Shown: positions 1 to 9,881, counted from the first letter of the stretch. The stretch is 64,000 nucleotides of DNA from Photorhabdus cinerea (GCF_011189575.1 NZ_PUJW01000003.1:124001-188000), one strand, 5' to 3'. Program-made: numbers and translations. The notes: generated by a model not told the origin, from the letters alone.

Positions 1-211
1 CAGAGGCAAGCAACCACCAAACTACAGGGTTAGTCGGTTCATTTATTGCACTATCTAGTAGTTTGCTGATTAAGTAACCAACTAACAGAGGAAAACCGTG
101 CATAAGTGTCCATACAAACATTGTGATGAAATAGATAGGAGCAAATCTTTTCACCAAATCAATCAATGCCGATAACATCTTAGGTTTAGTTGATACACTG
201 GATATAGTCAT
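1..211 (-). CDS. ABC exporter half-transporter, N-terminal part (partial)
   Basis: About 70 residues are visible before the window edge. The reading frame opens with MTISSVSTKP and runs into a hydrophobic first membrane helix (residues about 25-50), as in the transmembrane domain of a fused permease/ATPase exporter. Its ATG overlaps the stop of the upstream half-transporter by 4 nt (ATGA), so the two are translationally coupled and probably form a heterodimer. The nucleotide-binding domain lies outside the window, so substrate and family cannot be judged. Confidence 0.7.
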   Translation of the reverse strand, partial: MTISSVSTKPKMLSALIDLVKRFAPIYFITMFVWTLMHGFPLLVGYLISKLLDSAINEPTNPVVWWLLAS

Positions 212-1935
212 ACAATAAGTCCATGATTGCTGGTTAACATTGCGATTTCTGTTTCTGGAATTCGCTGTTTAATCCGCCCATCATCAATAATGATGATTTT
301 ATCCACGGCTGAAAGTGTATGAAGACGATGTGCAACCATCACTACGGTGCGATTGTGGCTTAATTTCTCAAGTAATTTCAGCCAGCTCTCTTCTGTCTGG
401 GGATCGAGTTGAGATGTTCCTTCATCAATAATCACCAACGAGCAATGCCGTAACATCACTCTAGCACCCGCTATCATTTGAATTTCCCCTTCTGACAATA
501 TCAAGCCGTTAGCCCCGACCGGTGTATCAAGACCATCAGGTAATGCTTTGGCCCATTCAAGTGCATCTAATTCTTGCAGAACATCCCAAATCTGATCGTC
601 AGATATTTCATTACTGAATAGCGTTAAATTTTCCCGCAGCGTTGCGGAAAATAAATGGGAACGCTGACTAAGGACGGCAACCTTTTTCGCAAACTCTTCA
701 GGTTTGATTGTTGAAACATCAATATTTCCAATTGTCACCCTTCCCGAATCAGGTTGTGCAAAGCCACACATTAAATTAAGAATGGTGCTTTTTCCCGCTC
801 CCGTTCTACCGATAATGCCAATTTTACTCCCCGGAGCGACGTAAAAATTAACGCCATGCAAAACCTGTGCATCTTCCCCACCGTAACTGAAATCAACATT
901 ATCGAAATGGATAGAAAGAGGGCCATCAGGCAATAAATTATCCGCTGATTTATCTGAAGCCCCTTCATTTAAAGTTTTAGCCGCAAGTGATAAAGCAGCA
1001 AATAACTTCTGTAGCAGCTCTATTTCTGATGACATGTCTTCCACAGGTTCCCGAAGTTTGTCAACATAGAGATAAACCATTGTTAATGTCCCGATGCTTA
1101 TACTGTCCTGACCAAGTAACTGAAGCCCGAAGCCAAAACCGATACCGAAACATAATGCAAAAAAGAGCTGAGTAATTGGCCAGAAAGCCCTACCACCGAT
1201 ATAAGCACTGCGTTCGATTTTGAGCAATGTTGACAGCATCTTACGAAATGCAACAGCAGGCCAATGAGCCTGTGACAATGGTTGTAAATCATCCATTGCA
1301 TGCAGTGAATCACCGATAAAACCAAAAATCCTCGCTTTCTCAGTTCGCGCAATTAGCCAGCGACGAACAGCAAGTCTGGTCAATTGAACCAGTACATATG
1401 CCACCAATATAATAACCACAGCCATGGCAATACCCGCCTGAGGCATGACATTGAATATAATGATCAATGTGCCAAGTGCCAGTGCTGAATTACCAATGGC
1501 CTTGAAGCCAGCTTTAGAAATCGTTTTCCCTATAATGTCGGCGTTTCCTTCGACACTTTCCAACAGCTCTCCCTGCGATCTTCTCTCTATTTCCAATACG
1601 GGTAAAACCGCCATCACATGATGAAAGAGTTTATATCTAATAGTATCTGCGATACCCCAACCGGCCTTGGTGCTCATGTAACTGGTGACCAGACTACCGA
1701 TGACACCAATTGAGGCGATGAAAAGATAAATTATTGCCAACATAATAAGCTGATCAGCGGTGGTTCCTGACGTCGCCCTATCGACGTAATTCCTTATAAT
1801 ATAGGGACCACCCAGATCGCATAATAATGTGAAGGTTAAGGCCAGAAAAGCACACATAACCGTTCCCTTAAACGGTATGGCACTACGTAACAGTATCTGC
1901 CATGCGGTTAAATTCTTTGACATAATGTTTTCCAT
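208..1935 (-). CDS. ABC exporter half-transporter (permease plus ATPase)
   Basis: A 575-residue inner-membrane exporter subunit. Residues about 20-320 form a six-helix ABC exporter domain. The ATPase domain has Walker A GRTGAGKST (376-384), Q-loop Gln424, Walker B LVIID (500-504) followed by catalytic Glu505, and switch His536. The signature motif is degenerate: LSEGE (480-484) instead of LSGGQ, which points to an asymmetric heterodimer with the next gene. A GAGG lies 13 nt before the first ATG, and Met5 (MSKN) is an alternative start. Substrate unknown; such pairs commonly export peptides, siderophores or lipids. It could belong to a secondary-metabolite or bacteriocin cluster lying to the left, but that is not visible. 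Confidence 0.85.
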   Translation of the reverse strand: MENIMSKNLTAWQILLRSAIPFKGTVMCAFLALTFTLLCDLGGPYIIRNYVDRATSGTTADQLIMLAIIYLFIASIGVIGSLVTSYMSTKAGWGIADTIRYKLFHHVMAVLPVLEIERRSQGELLESVEGNADIIGKTISKAGFKAIGNSALALGTLIIIFNVMPQAGIAMAVVIILVAYVLVQLTRLAVRRWLIARTEKARIFGFIGDSLHAMDDLQPLSQAHWPAVAFRKMLSTLLKIERSAYIGGRAFWPITQLFFALCFGIGFGFGLQLLGQDSISIGTLTMVYLYVDKLREPVEDMSSEIELLQKLFAALSLAAKTLNEGASDKSADNLLPDGPLSIHFDNVDFSYGGEDAQVLHGVNFYVAPGSKIGIIGRTGAGKSTILNLMCGFAQPDSGRVTIGNIDVSTIKPEEFAKKVAVLSQRSHLFSATLRENLTLFSNEISDDQIWDVLQELDALEWAKALPDGLDTPVGANGLILSEGEIQMIAGARVMLRHCSLVIIDEGTSQLDPQTEESWLKLLEKLSHNRTVVMVAHRLHTLSAVDKIIIIDDGRIKQRIPETEIAMLTSNHGLIV

Positions 1936-2549
1936 CTTTGGGTTATATCACCTCAGTGAAATTAGGGATGTTATTCACAACATCAATGTATAGGTATGCA
2001 GCCAACGCTGCGATTATTAATAACAAACTGTTCACAATAGCAACATCTTGTTTGCATTTAGAAAAATGCAATTATCGCAAAATATTCACGCTTATCATCA
2101 TATGATTGAAATCTTTATAAACGCTATCACAAGAAAATAGCCAGAAAATAAAATTTATATCTCATTTTATATTGTCAATACCTTTTAAGGGTTACTCCAT
2201 ATCCCAAGGGGGCGGCAAGTATATTGTCAATAGATAACATATTCCAGACAATGCGTCATAAGCGAATAAAAAACCAACAGAAAACCCAATAAATTATCAT
2301 GACGCTCACAAATATATAACAAAAACATAAATGTATTTCTGGTTAATTTTGATTGTCCTCTGTATTTTCTATAACTTTAACCATTCATTATTAATAAAAT
2401 GACAAATTACCCTTATTGAATTAATATTCAATTAATTCAAATAAGCTAATTCAATATAAGTTAATTTATATCAGCTATTAATCCCATCCGATAATATTAA
2501 TTACCAAAAACAAAGTGGAAAATTATAACCAGCATCACTTTATACTAAT
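1936..2549. other. Gene-free AT-rich intergenic region
   Basis: About 610 bases between the ABC exporter operon and the purC terminator. No reading frame with a convincing ribosome site is visible. It is AT-rich with short self-complementary stretches around 2400-2470. TATATTGTCAATA occurs twice (near 2168 and 2220). The promoter of the exporter operon must lie here but cannot be pinned down. Confidence 0.5.
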
Positions 2550-2569
2550 AAAAAGGGCCTTTCGGCCCA
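2550..2569 (-). terminator. Rho-independent terminator after purC
   Basis: A 5-bp GC stem (2555-2559 with 2564-2568) and a GAAA loop when read on the minus strand are followed by a T run (2554 down to 2550). It lies about 20 nt after the purC stop. Confidence 0.85.
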
Positions 2570-2586
2570 GGTAATCGTTTGCGTAC

Positions 2587-3300
2587 TTAGTCTAAAATAA
2601 CACCAATACGGTGTGCTACCTCTTCATACGCTTCAATCAGGCCACCAAGGCTTTGGCGGAAACGGTCTTTATCCATTTTATCCAACGTCTCTTTATCCCA
2701 TAAACGACTTCCATCCGGAGAGAACTCATCCCCCAGAACCACCTGCCCTTTAAACAAACCAAACTCAAGTTTAAAGTCGACTAAAATCAAACCCGCATCA
2801 TCAAACAATTTGCTCAAGACTTCATTAGCCTTGTAGCTCAGTTTTTTCATTTCAGCCAAGTGTTCTTTACTGACCCAACCAAAAGTTTCGCAATAGGATT
2901 CATTCACCATTGGATCGTGCATAGCATCATTTTTGAGAAACAGATCGAAAAGAGGTGGATTCAATACCAAACCTTCTTCAATGCCGAGGCGTCTGACTAA
3001 CGAACCGGCAGCCCGGTTACGGATAACACATTCAACTGGCACCATATCCAGCTTTTTGACCAACACTTCCGTGTCTGATAATAGGCGTTCCATTTGCGTT
3101 GGAATACCCGCTTCTTCCAGTTTGCTCATGATGAAATGGTTGAATTTATTATTCACCATCCCTTTGCGGTCAAATTGTTCAATACGTTCACCATCCAATG
3201 CTGATGTATCATTACGGAACTCCAACACTAGCAAATCAGGATCATCAGTGGTGTACACCGTTTTTGCCTTTCCACGATACAGCTCAGCTTTTTTTTGCAT
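2587..3300 (-). CDS. purC: Phosphoribosylaminoimidazole-succinocarboxamide synthase
   Basis: Cytosolic SAICAR synthetase, joining CAIR and aspartate with ATP in purine biosynthesis. The protein from MQKKAELYRGKAKTVY onward has 237 residues, the same length as E. coli PurC, and family signatures are continuous (RGKAKTVY, RNRAAGS, LVDFKLEFG). An in-frame ATG 15 nt upstream exists, but the internal ATG at 3300 matches the family start and has GGAG at proper spacing. It follows bamC on the same strand with a hairpin between them. I see no convincing PurR box directly upstream, unlike purM. Confidence 0.97.
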   Translation of the reverse strand: MQKKAELYRGKAKTVYTTDDPDLLVLEFRNDTSALDGERIEQFDRKGMVNNKFNHFIMSKLEEAGIPTQMERLLSDTEVLVKKLDMVPVECVIRNRAAGSLVRRLGIEEGLVLNPPLFDLFLKNDAMHDPMVNESYCETFGWVSKEHLAEMKKLSYKANEVLSKLFDDAGLILVDFKLEFGLFKGQVVLGDEFSPDGSRLWDKETLDKMDKDRFRQSLGGLIEAYEEVAHRIGVILD

Positions 3301-3357
3301 CTTATTACACTCCAAAATATCACTACGAAAAATAATTGTCCGAAATAGCTATAAATA

Positions 3358-3381
3358 GTAAAGGGGCTTTACGCCCCTTTA
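3358..3381 (-). terminator. Hairpin between bamC and purC
   Basis: A 9-bp GC-rich inverted repeat (3359-3367 with 3373-3381, 5-nt loop) starts just after the bamC stop. On the minus strand it is followed by a moderately T-rich stretch. It probably terminates or attenuates dapA-bamC transcription before purC. Confidence 0.7.
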
Positions 3382-3394
3382 CTTACATTTATAA

Positions 3395-4444
3395 CTATAA
3401 TCCTGCCGTCTGGCTGAAAGCTGCTGTCAACACTGCAACCAACTCATCATTTTGTACCTGAGTCAACGGCTTACCTTTATCGCTAATAAACTGTAAGCTG
3501 CTTCGGTTATTCAAATCACCAACTTGTAATTTATAATCACCTTCGCTAATGGAAGGCTCATTAACACCCATTGATTTCCAATCAGATGTACTAAGACCTT
3601 TATAGTTCACAGTGACAGAACCCGTAGAACGGCTGCCGCTACCTACTTTCATACCCACTTTTTCCAGCGCTGCCGGTAGCCGGTCCCAAACGATATTATA
3701 TGGTGCCCGAACAATTATCTGTGGCAACCCAGAAGTATCACCGCCACTCTGTACATCCAATGGCCCGAAATTGCGCGCCGTAGTGTTATCACTAATACGT
3801 TCACGTTGCTGGTTCACGCCTTCAATCAGTTGATTAAGCATCAGTGCATTATAACGCTGGATTTCAATAGGATCAGTTATCTGTTGACCAGCTTGTCTCA
3901 ATCCTTCGTTAACAACTGATAATTCAATCTGATAGCTCTGGAGTGCAATACTGATACGGTGACGAGTTTGATATGGAACATTTTCATCTGCACGTTGCCA
4001 TTCAATCCAATCCGTTGTCAGTGTTTGATTGGCATCATCACGCTGGCTAACTTTGTAACCTTTTTTCAGCAGAAAATGATTAATCTGCGACCACAGATTG
4101 CTGTTCTCAGGGGTATTTTCAAGTAGCAACTTACTGCTTTTTGCACTGTTTTCAGTACGGGAGCCACTCAACAAGGTCAATGCCTGAGATGGCGGGCGAA
4201 TATCAAGTTCTTTCCCAACCAGTCCCTTAGATATCGTTGGTGGAATATCATATTCACCATTCTGTAATGGCAATATCATACCCGCAGGAATATTCAGTGC
4301 TTTCAGAGGAGGCGTATCGAGATACGCCTCATTACCATTGACCTCACGCTTATAACTTTGGTCGCTGGAACACGCTGCCAGTAACATTGCCAATGACATA
4401 CCAGCAACCTTTATGACCTTTGATTTTTGCAACAATATTGCCAT
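3395..4444 (-). CDS. bamC: Outer-membrane assembly lipoprotein BamC
   Basis: BAM complex accessory lipoprotein that binds BamD on the periplasmic side of the outer membrane and helps beta-barrel insertion. A lipoprotein signal ends with LLAAC near residue 25, followed by the extended N-terminal segment and two helix-grip domains typical of NlpB/BamC. Its 349 residues compare with about 344 in E. coli. It lies 16 nt downstream of dapA on the same strand, the classic dapA-bamC operon. Confidence 0.95.
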   Translation of the reverse strand: MAILLQKSKVIKVAGMSLAMLLAACSSDQSYKREVNGNEAYLDTPPLKALNIPAGMILPLQNGEYDIPPTISKGLVGKELDIRPPSQALTLLSGSRTENSAKSSKLLLENTPENSNLWSQINHFLLKKGYKVSQRDDANQTLTTDWIEWQRADENVPYQTRHRISIALQSYQIELSVVNEGLRQAGQQITDPIEIQRYNALMLNQLIEGVNQQRERISDNTTARNFGPLDVQSGGDTSGLPQIIVRAPYNIVWDRLPAALEKVGMKVGSGSRSTGSVTVNYKGLSTSDWKSMGVNEPSISEGDYKLQVGDLNNRSSLQFISDKGKPLTQVQNDELVAVLTAAFSQTAGL

Positions 4445-4460
4445 TAAAATTCCCTAAATT

Positions 4461-5360
4461 TTACAGTAATCCGGCCGTTCTCAATGCCTTTTCGACTGAA
4501 ACTTTTCCTGCATCTGTCAATGGCGTCATCGGCAGACGCATAGTGTCATCAGCAATCAGACCTAATTTGTGACATCCCCACTTAACCGGAATTGGGTTAG
4601 GTTCAACAAATAGCTGACAGTGTAAATCCATCAGGCGGTTATTCAGCTTACGCGCTTCTGTAAACTGACCACTCAATGCCAATTCACAAAGCCTGGCAAT
4701 TTCAGGAGCTGCAATATTTGCAGTAACAGAAATTACTCCCTTGCCTCCAAGCTGGATAAAATCCAACCCACTTGCGTCATCACCGCTCAATAAGATGAAA
4801 CTATCATCATTAACCAACTCTTGGATTTGACTAACGCGATTTAAGTTCCCTGTAGCTTCTTTAATTGCGACAATATTTTTGATCTTCGCCAAACGAGCTA
4901 CAGTTGATGGCAGTAAATCACATCCCGTACGAGAAGGCACATTATACAGAATTTGCGGCAAATCAGTATTTTCAGCGATAGTTTTAAAATGCTGGTATAA
5001 ACCTTCTTGTGAAGGCTTATTATAATAAGGTGTTACCGTCAGGCAACCAACAACACCACTATTTTCAAAACGCTTCGTCAGGGATATCGCTTCAGCAGTC
5101 GCATTTGCACCTGTTCCAGCAATTACTGGAATACGTCCGTCAGCCAGTTCTATGGTTGTCAAAACAACATCACCGTGTTCATCGTGACTCAATGTGGCCG
5201 ATTCTCCAGTTGTTCCTACCGAAACAATCGCCGATGTGCCACTGGCAACATGGTAATCGACTAACTTTTTCAAACTAGCCTTATCAACATGACCATTCGC
5301 ATCCATTGGTGTCACCAATGCAACAATACTGCCTGTGAATTCAAAGCTCCCACTAGACAT
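4461..5360 (-). CDS. dapA: 4-hydroxy-tetrahydrodipicolinate synthase
   Basis: Cytosolic class I aldolase-type enzyme condensing pyruvate and aspartate semialdehyde, the first committed step to diaminopimelate and lysine. Counting from the chosen start, the Schiff-base lysine is Lys167 (AIKEATGN) and the proton-relay tyrosine Tyr139 (ILYNVPSR). The frame is open to an ATG at 5408, but the ATG at 5360 has AGGGGG about 10 nt upstream and gives 299 residues, close to E. coli (292); it carries a short extra N-terminus (MSSGSFE). It is divergent from gcvR and followed by bamC. Confidence 0.96.
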   Translation of the reverse strand: MSSGSFEFTGSIVALVTPMDANGHVDKASLKKLVDYHVASGTSAIVSVGTTGESATLSHDEHGDVVLTTIELADGRIPVIAGTGANATAEAISLTKRFENSGVVGCLTVTPYYNKPSQEGLYQHFKTIAENTDLPQILYNVPSRTGCDLLPSTVARLAKIKNIVAIKEATGNLNRVSQIQELVNDDSFILLSGDDASGLDFIQLGGKGVISVTANIAAPEIARLCELALSGQFTEARKLNNRLMDLHCQLFVEPNPIPVKWGCHKLGLIADDTMRLPMTPLTDAGKVSVEKALRTAGLL

Positions 5361-5621
5361 TACATAACCCCCTATACAAACAAGAGTTCCATGGTACTTT
5401 CTAGTCATACAGAAGGAAACTATTTAACGCCGGATTTCAATGAATTTTGTTAATACCAGAGAACCTTTGTTAAAGAGAAGTGATAATCGAAGTAATTTGT
5501 TGAAATTCAAAGATGGGGAATAGTTGGGGAATGAGAGCAATCGAACAACTTTGATACAATTGACCTTGGCAGTATAGGCTTTTTGTGTTTACCTTAAATA
5601 AACTACAGCAGAGAAGGAAAA

Positions 5622-6173
5622 GTGACTTTGCCACAATCAGAACAACATTTTTTAGTTATAACCGCTTTAGGTGCTGACCGCCCTGGCATCGTCAACACGA
5701 TTACTCGTCTTGTGAGTGAATGTGGTTGTAACATTGAAGACAGCCGCTTAGCGATGTTTGGTGAGGAGTTCACCTTCATTATGCTGCTTTCCGGTAGTTG
5801 GAATGCAATCACCATGATTGAATCAACGCTGCCACAAAAAGGGGCCGAACTCGATCTTCTTATCGTAATGAAGCGTACAAAGTGTGATATTCATACAACA
5901 TTTCCTTCCACGGTTTTCGTCAAGGTTGATGTTGATGATTCACCCGGTATTGTTGAACAGTTTACCAATTTGTTTACCACCCAGGATTTTAATATTGCTG
6001 AACTGGTATCAAAAACACAACCGCGAGAAGGTGATATCCCCGCCCGATTACAAATCCAAATTACTGCTCACAGCCTGTTAGATGATGACGGCATAATTAT
6101 TAAGCAAGCGTTTAATAAGCTATGTACAGATCTAGATGCACAAGGCAGTATTAGTATTCTTGAACCACTTTAG
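5622..6173 (+). CDS. gcvR: Glycine cleavage system transcriptional repressor
   Basis: GcvR binds GcvA and antagonises activation of the gcvTHP operon; glycine relieves this. It is 183 residues with two ACT domains (about 10-80 and 95-170). The N-terminal segment LVITALGADRPGIVNTI is nearly identical to E. coli GcvR. The start is GTG at 5622 with GAAGGAA upstream. It is divergent from dapA and 26 nt before bcp, as in E. coli. Confidence 0.95.
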   Translation: MTLPQSEQHFLVITALGADRPGIVNTITRLVSECGCNIEDSRLAMFGEEFTFIMLLSGSWNAITMIESTLPQKGAELDLLIVMKRTKCDIHTTFPSTVFVKVDVDDSPGIVEQFTNLFTTQDFNIAELVSKTQPREGDIPARLQIQITAHSLLDDDGIIIKQAFNKLCTDLDAQGSISILEPL

Positions 6174-6199
6174 TAGAAAGATTAAACGGAGAATACGTG

Positions 6200-6670
6200 A
6201 TGAACCCATTGAAAGCCGGTGATAAGGCCCCCCTGTTTAGCCTTCCTGACCAAGATGGAGAAACAATCAATTTGTCTGATTTCGAAGGTCAGCGTGTTTT
6301 AGTTTATTTTTATCCTAAAGCAATGACTCCCGGCTGTACTGTCCAAGCTTGTGGTCTACGCGATGAAATGGATACATTAAAGGAATCTGGTGTTGAAGTG
6401 CTGGGTATTAGCACTGATAACCCAAGTAAACTGTCGCGCTTTGTGGAGAAAGAAATGCTGAACTTCACATTACTGTCTGACGAAGATCATCAAGTCGCTG
6501 AACAGTTTGGTGTCTGGGGCAAAAAACAGTTTATGGGGAAAACCTATGATGGTATTCACCGTATCAGTTTCCTGATTGATACCACAGGTAATATTGAACA
6601 CGTTTTTGATAAATTTAAAACCAGTGATCACCACCAAATTGTGGCGGATTATCTGAAACAACATTCTTAA
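6200..6670 (+). CDS. bcp: Thioredoxin-dependent thiol peroxidase
   Basis: Cytosolic peroxiredoxin (BCP/PrxQ class) reducing peroxides with thioredoxin. It is 156 residues with peroxidatic and resolving cysteines in TPGCTVQACGLRD, the CxxxxC arrangement of the E. coli enzyme. A GTG lies just before, but ATG at 6200 matches the family start and follows GGAG. It is the second gene of a gcvR-bcp unit. Confidence 0.96.
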   Translation: MNPLKAGDKAPLFSLPDQDGETINLSDFEGQRVLVYFYPKAMTPGCTVQACGLRDEMDTLKESGVEVLGISTDNPSKLSRFVEKEMLNFTLLSDEDHQVAEQFGVWGKKQFMGKTYDGIHRISFLIDTTGNIEHVFDKFKTSDHHQIVADYLKQHS

Positions 6671-6725
6671 GAAAATGGCAAGAATTCAATCATATTTATC
6701 TAACAGATAAATATATTCGAGGCAG

Positions 6726-6748
6726 GTACGGGAGGATTCCCCCCGTAC
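6726..6748. terminator. Inverted repeat between convergent bcp and perM
   Basis: 7-bp arms (6726-6732 and 6742-6748) form a GC-rich hairpin between two convergent genes. The T tract is poor on both sides, so it is only a possible bidirectional terminator. Confidence 0.4.
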
Positions 6749-6822
6749 TTCCCTAATGGTAGGTAATTGGCATCAATCAATGAGAATAAATATAAAGACA
6801 ATTTTCAACATCGAAAGAAAGT

Positions 6823-7902
6823 CTACTCTTTCATCTCACCATCTTCTGTTATAACTATCTCTTCCGGCCATGCATGAATAACCGCTTTAATCAGTGTCGC
6901 CAATGGAATAGCAAAGAATATGCCCCAAAATCCCCATAAGCCACCAAAAGTAATTACAGAAAGAATAATAACCAGAGGGTGTAGATTTACTGCTTCAGAG
7001 AATAAAATCGGTACCAATAAATTACCATCCAGTCCCTGAACAATCAGATAAGCAATAATCAATGTCCAGAAATCTGTCCCTATCCCCCACTGAAACAAAG
7101 CAACCAATACGACTGGAATTGTGACAATCAACGCTCCAACATACGGAATTAATACTGACAACCCGACCAGAACAGAAAGCAGTAATGAATACTCCAATCC
7201 AAGAAATGCAAATACAGCGTAAGTACAGATACCGACAATGACCATCTCAGTGACTTTACCTCGGATATAGTTAGTGATTTGCTGATTCATCTCACGCCAT
7301 ACCTGCCCGGCCAAAATGCGGTTACGCGGCAGAACTCGTTGTAACGCTTGCAGCATCTGATTTTTATCTTTCAGCAAGAAGAATGCCATCAACGGTACAA
7401 GTATCAGATAGATAGCCAGTGTCAGTAAACCAATCAATGAAGCTACTGAAAACTTCACCACGGACTCTCCGGCAGTTGAAATCTTACTACGCAAATTCTC
7501 CGCCATCATATCAATGATGCCGGCATCAACTAAAGCCGGATAACGTGTCGGTAATGTCTGAGCATATTCGTTAAACCGGTTAAGCATATTAGGTATATCT
7601 GACAATAGATTAAGCCCCTGTTGCCACGCAGTGGGCGCCACAATCAGAATGACCAGAGCACTGATCCCGGAAAAAATAATCAGCACAATACAAACAGCAA
7701 CTGTCCGTGAACATCCCAATTTTTCAAGCATAGAAGTTGGCCATTCCAACAAATAGGCAAGAACAATCGCTACCAATAATGGCGCTAAAATGCCATGCAA
7801 AAAATAAATAATACAAAACCCAACCACAAGAATGACAAATAGCGCAATAACTTGTGGATCAGTAAACCGACGGCGATACCACTGTATAATCATGTCCAGC
7901 AT
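6823..7902 (-). CDS. perM: AI-2E family inner-membrane transporter PerM
   Basis: A 359-residue polytopic membrane protein of the AI-2 exporter/permease superfamily, close to E. coli PerM (YfgO) from its MLDMIIQWYRRRF start to HAWPEE near the end. About seven or eight hydrophobic segments are visible, with the conserved block LHPLVIILSV followed by GGLWGFWGIFFAIPLATL near the C-terminus. The physiological substrate is not established. It is divergent from bepA. Confidence 0.92.
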   Translation of the reverse strand: MLDMIIQWYRRRFTDPQVIALFVILVVGFCIIYFLHGILAPLLVAIVLAYLLEWPTSMLEKLGCSRTVAVCIVLIIFSGISALVILIVAPTAWQQGLNLLSDIPNMLNRFNEYAQTLPTRYPALVDAGIIDMMAENLRSKISTAGESVVKFSVASLIGLLTLAIYLILVPLMAFFLLKDKNQMLQALQRVLPRNRILAGQVWREMNQQITNYIRGKVTEMVIVGICTYAVFAFLGLEYSLLLSVLVGLSVLIPYVGALIVTIPVVLVALFQWGIGTDFWTLIIAYLIVQGLDGNLLVPILFSEAVNLHPLVIILSVITFGGLWGFWGIFFAIPLATLIKAVIHAWPEEIVITEDGEMKE

Positions 7903-8039
7903 TGACCAGGCTCCTTAATAGCAGTATTCAGAATTTCTATTTTTCTTAAAAATTGTACTAATTGGTTAATTTTAAGGTACCCTTATTCATCATACACGCA
8001 TTATCTTAAACGATGGCCAAATGAGATCATTTTTGTTTT

Positions 8040-9503
8040 ATGAAAATAATGTCTAATAAATCTTTGGCAGCAATACTCGTCAGTACACTATTGCTAGCAA
8101 GTTCCCCTGTGCTCAGTGCCTCTATTGAAGATTCGTTACCAGATATAGGTACTACAGCAGGTTCAATCCTGAGTATTAATCAGGAACTGGCAATGGGAGA
8201 TTTTTACGCCCGCCAGATGCGGGCTAGCGCCCCACTAATTTATGACCCATTATTGACTCAATATATCAATACTCTTGGGCAAAAATTGGTAGCCCATGCA
8301 GATTCAGTTAAAACACCTTTTCATTTCTATCTGGTCGATAACCCAAAAATCAACGCTTATGCTTTCTTCGGCGGTAACATCGTCCTCCATGCTGCACTTT
8401 TCCGTTATAGCCGCGATGAAAGTGAACTTGCATCCGTTATAGCTCACGAAATTTCTCATGTCACACAACGCCATCTGGCTCGAATGATGGAAGATCAGCA
8501 GCGTACAGCGCCGCTGGCTTGGGCAGGTACATTGGGCGCCATCCTCTTGCTCATGGCTAACCCACAAGCGGGAATGGCAGCACTCAGCGGTACTATTGCT
8601 GGTGTACAGCAAGGGATGATCAGCTTTACCCAATCCAATGAACAAGAAGCTGACCGGATTGGTATGCAGACGCTCCGCAAAGCCGGTTTTGATCCTCAAG
8701 GTATGCCAGATTTTATGCAGTTTCTTGCAGATCAGACCCGCTACAGCTCTAAACCACCAGAAATGTTGCTAACTCACCCATTACCTGACAGCCGTCTTGC
8801 TGATGCCCGTAACCGAGCTAACCAGTATCCGGCAAAACATGTTCCACAATCTCAAGATTTTCTATTCGCTAAAGTCCGTATTATGGGAATGTACACTACG
8901 GAGCAACGTAGCTACCTGGAGCAAGTTTTAGAAAATTATCGTAAAGGTACAGCTAAAGAACAACTTGCCGCAGCTTATGGCAAAGCCATCTTGCTTTCTC
9001 AAGATAAAAAATATGCTGAAGCCCGGGCTATTCTAGAACCATTACTAGTAAAACAACCAGATAATATCTGGTTTATCGATGTGATGACCGATATCGATAT
9101 TGAGCAAAACCGGACTGCTCAAGCTATCACTCGGTTACAAAATGCCTTACAGAAACAAAAAGATAATTTGGTATTACAGATTAATTTGGCAAATGCGCTT
9201 ATTCGCGCAAAACAATATCAACAAGCTGAAAAACTGCTTTACCGTTATACGTTCAATAATCCCGAAGATCCAAATGGTTGGCGCCTGATGGCTGAAACCG
9301 CCGCCCAACAAGGCAAACGCTATGAAGAATTATCAGCTTACGCCGAAGAAATGGCGCTTCGTGGTCAATTTGACAACGCGATTAAATACCTTAGTAACGC
9401 CAGCTCACTGGTAAAATTAGGTAGTTACGATCAGGCACGTTATGATGCCCGTATCGATCAGTTACGTCAGCTACAACAGCGTTACAGTCAATACAAACGT
9501 TAA
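8040..9503 (+). CDS. bepA: Periplasmic metalloprotease/chaperone BepA
   Basis: M48 zinc metallopeptidase with a C-terminal TPR domain that promotes LptD assembly and degrades stalled outer-membrane proteins. A signal peptide covers residues 1-27. Zinc site: HEISH at 136-140, Glu201 in NEQEAD, and His246 in the THPLPD loop (the histidine switch). TPR-like helices occupy about 310-487. It has the same length as E. coli BepA (487). ATG at 8040; Met4 is an alternative. The arsC-like gene begins 9 nt downstream. Confidence 0.95.
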   Translation: MKIMSNKSLAAILVSTLLLASSPVLSASIEDSLPDIGTTAGSILSINQELAMGDFYARQMRASAPLIYDPLLTQYINTLGQKLVAHADSVKTPFHFYLVDNPKINAYAFFGGNIVLHAALFRYSRDESELASVIAHEISHVTQRHLARMMEDQQRTAPLAWAGTLGAILLLMANPQAGMAALSGTIAGVQQGMISFTQSNEQEADRIGMQTLRKAGFDPQGMPDFMQFLADQTRYSSKPPEMLLTHPLPDSRLADARNRANQYPAKHVPQSQDFLFAKVRIMGMYTTEQRSYLEQVLENYRKGTAKEQLAAAYGKAILLSQDKKYAEARAILEPLLVKQPDNIWFIDVMTDIDIEQNRTAQAITRLQNALQKQKDNLVLQINLANALIRAKQYQQAEKLLYRYTFNNPEDPNGWRLMAETAAQQGKRYEELSAYAEEMALRGQFDNAIKYLSNASSLVKLGSYDQARYDARIDQLRQLQQRYSQYKR

Positions 9504-9512
9504 GGAACTCTC

Positions 9513-9869
9513 ATGCAACAGGTGACCATTTATCACAACCCACGCTGTTCCAAAAGCCGTGAAACTTTGGCTCTTATTGAAGAACAGGGAATTAACCCAC
9601 AGATTATTCTCTATCTAGAGACACCGCCAACTGTGGAGCAATTATCTGCTTTGTTAGAACAGCTTGGTTTTAATGATGCGCGCCAGTTGATGCGGACTAA
9701 AGAAGATTTATACAAAGAATTAAATCTGGCTGATGAACAACTCACTCAGAATGATTTGCTGAAAATAGTGGTGGCAAATCCTAAACTGATTGAACGACCT
9801 ATTGTTGTTTGTGGTGATAAAGCCAAACTAGGGCGCCCGCCGGAACAAGTAAAAGAAATTCTCGGCTAA
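9513..9869 (+). CDS. ArsC family reductase-like protein (YfgD type)
   Basis: A 118-residue thioredoxin-fold protein of the arsenate reductase family. Cys12 in NPRCSKSR is the expected catalytic cysteine, and the ERPIVV segment is conserved. It is the second gene after bepA, where E. coli has yfgD. No ars genes are nearby, so a housekeeping redox role is as likely as arsenate resistance. Confidence 0.88.
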   Translation: MQQVTIYHNPRCSKSRETLALIEEQGINPQIILYLETPPTVEQLSALLEQLGFNDARQLMRTKEDLYKELNLADEQLTQNDLLKIVVANPKLIERPIVVCGDKAKLGRPPEQVKEILG

Positions 9870-9881
9870 TCGGATAAATGT

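Noticed and set aside
3301..3358. PurR box upstream of purC
   Set aside because: Nothing close to CGCAAACG is present in the short gap before purC.
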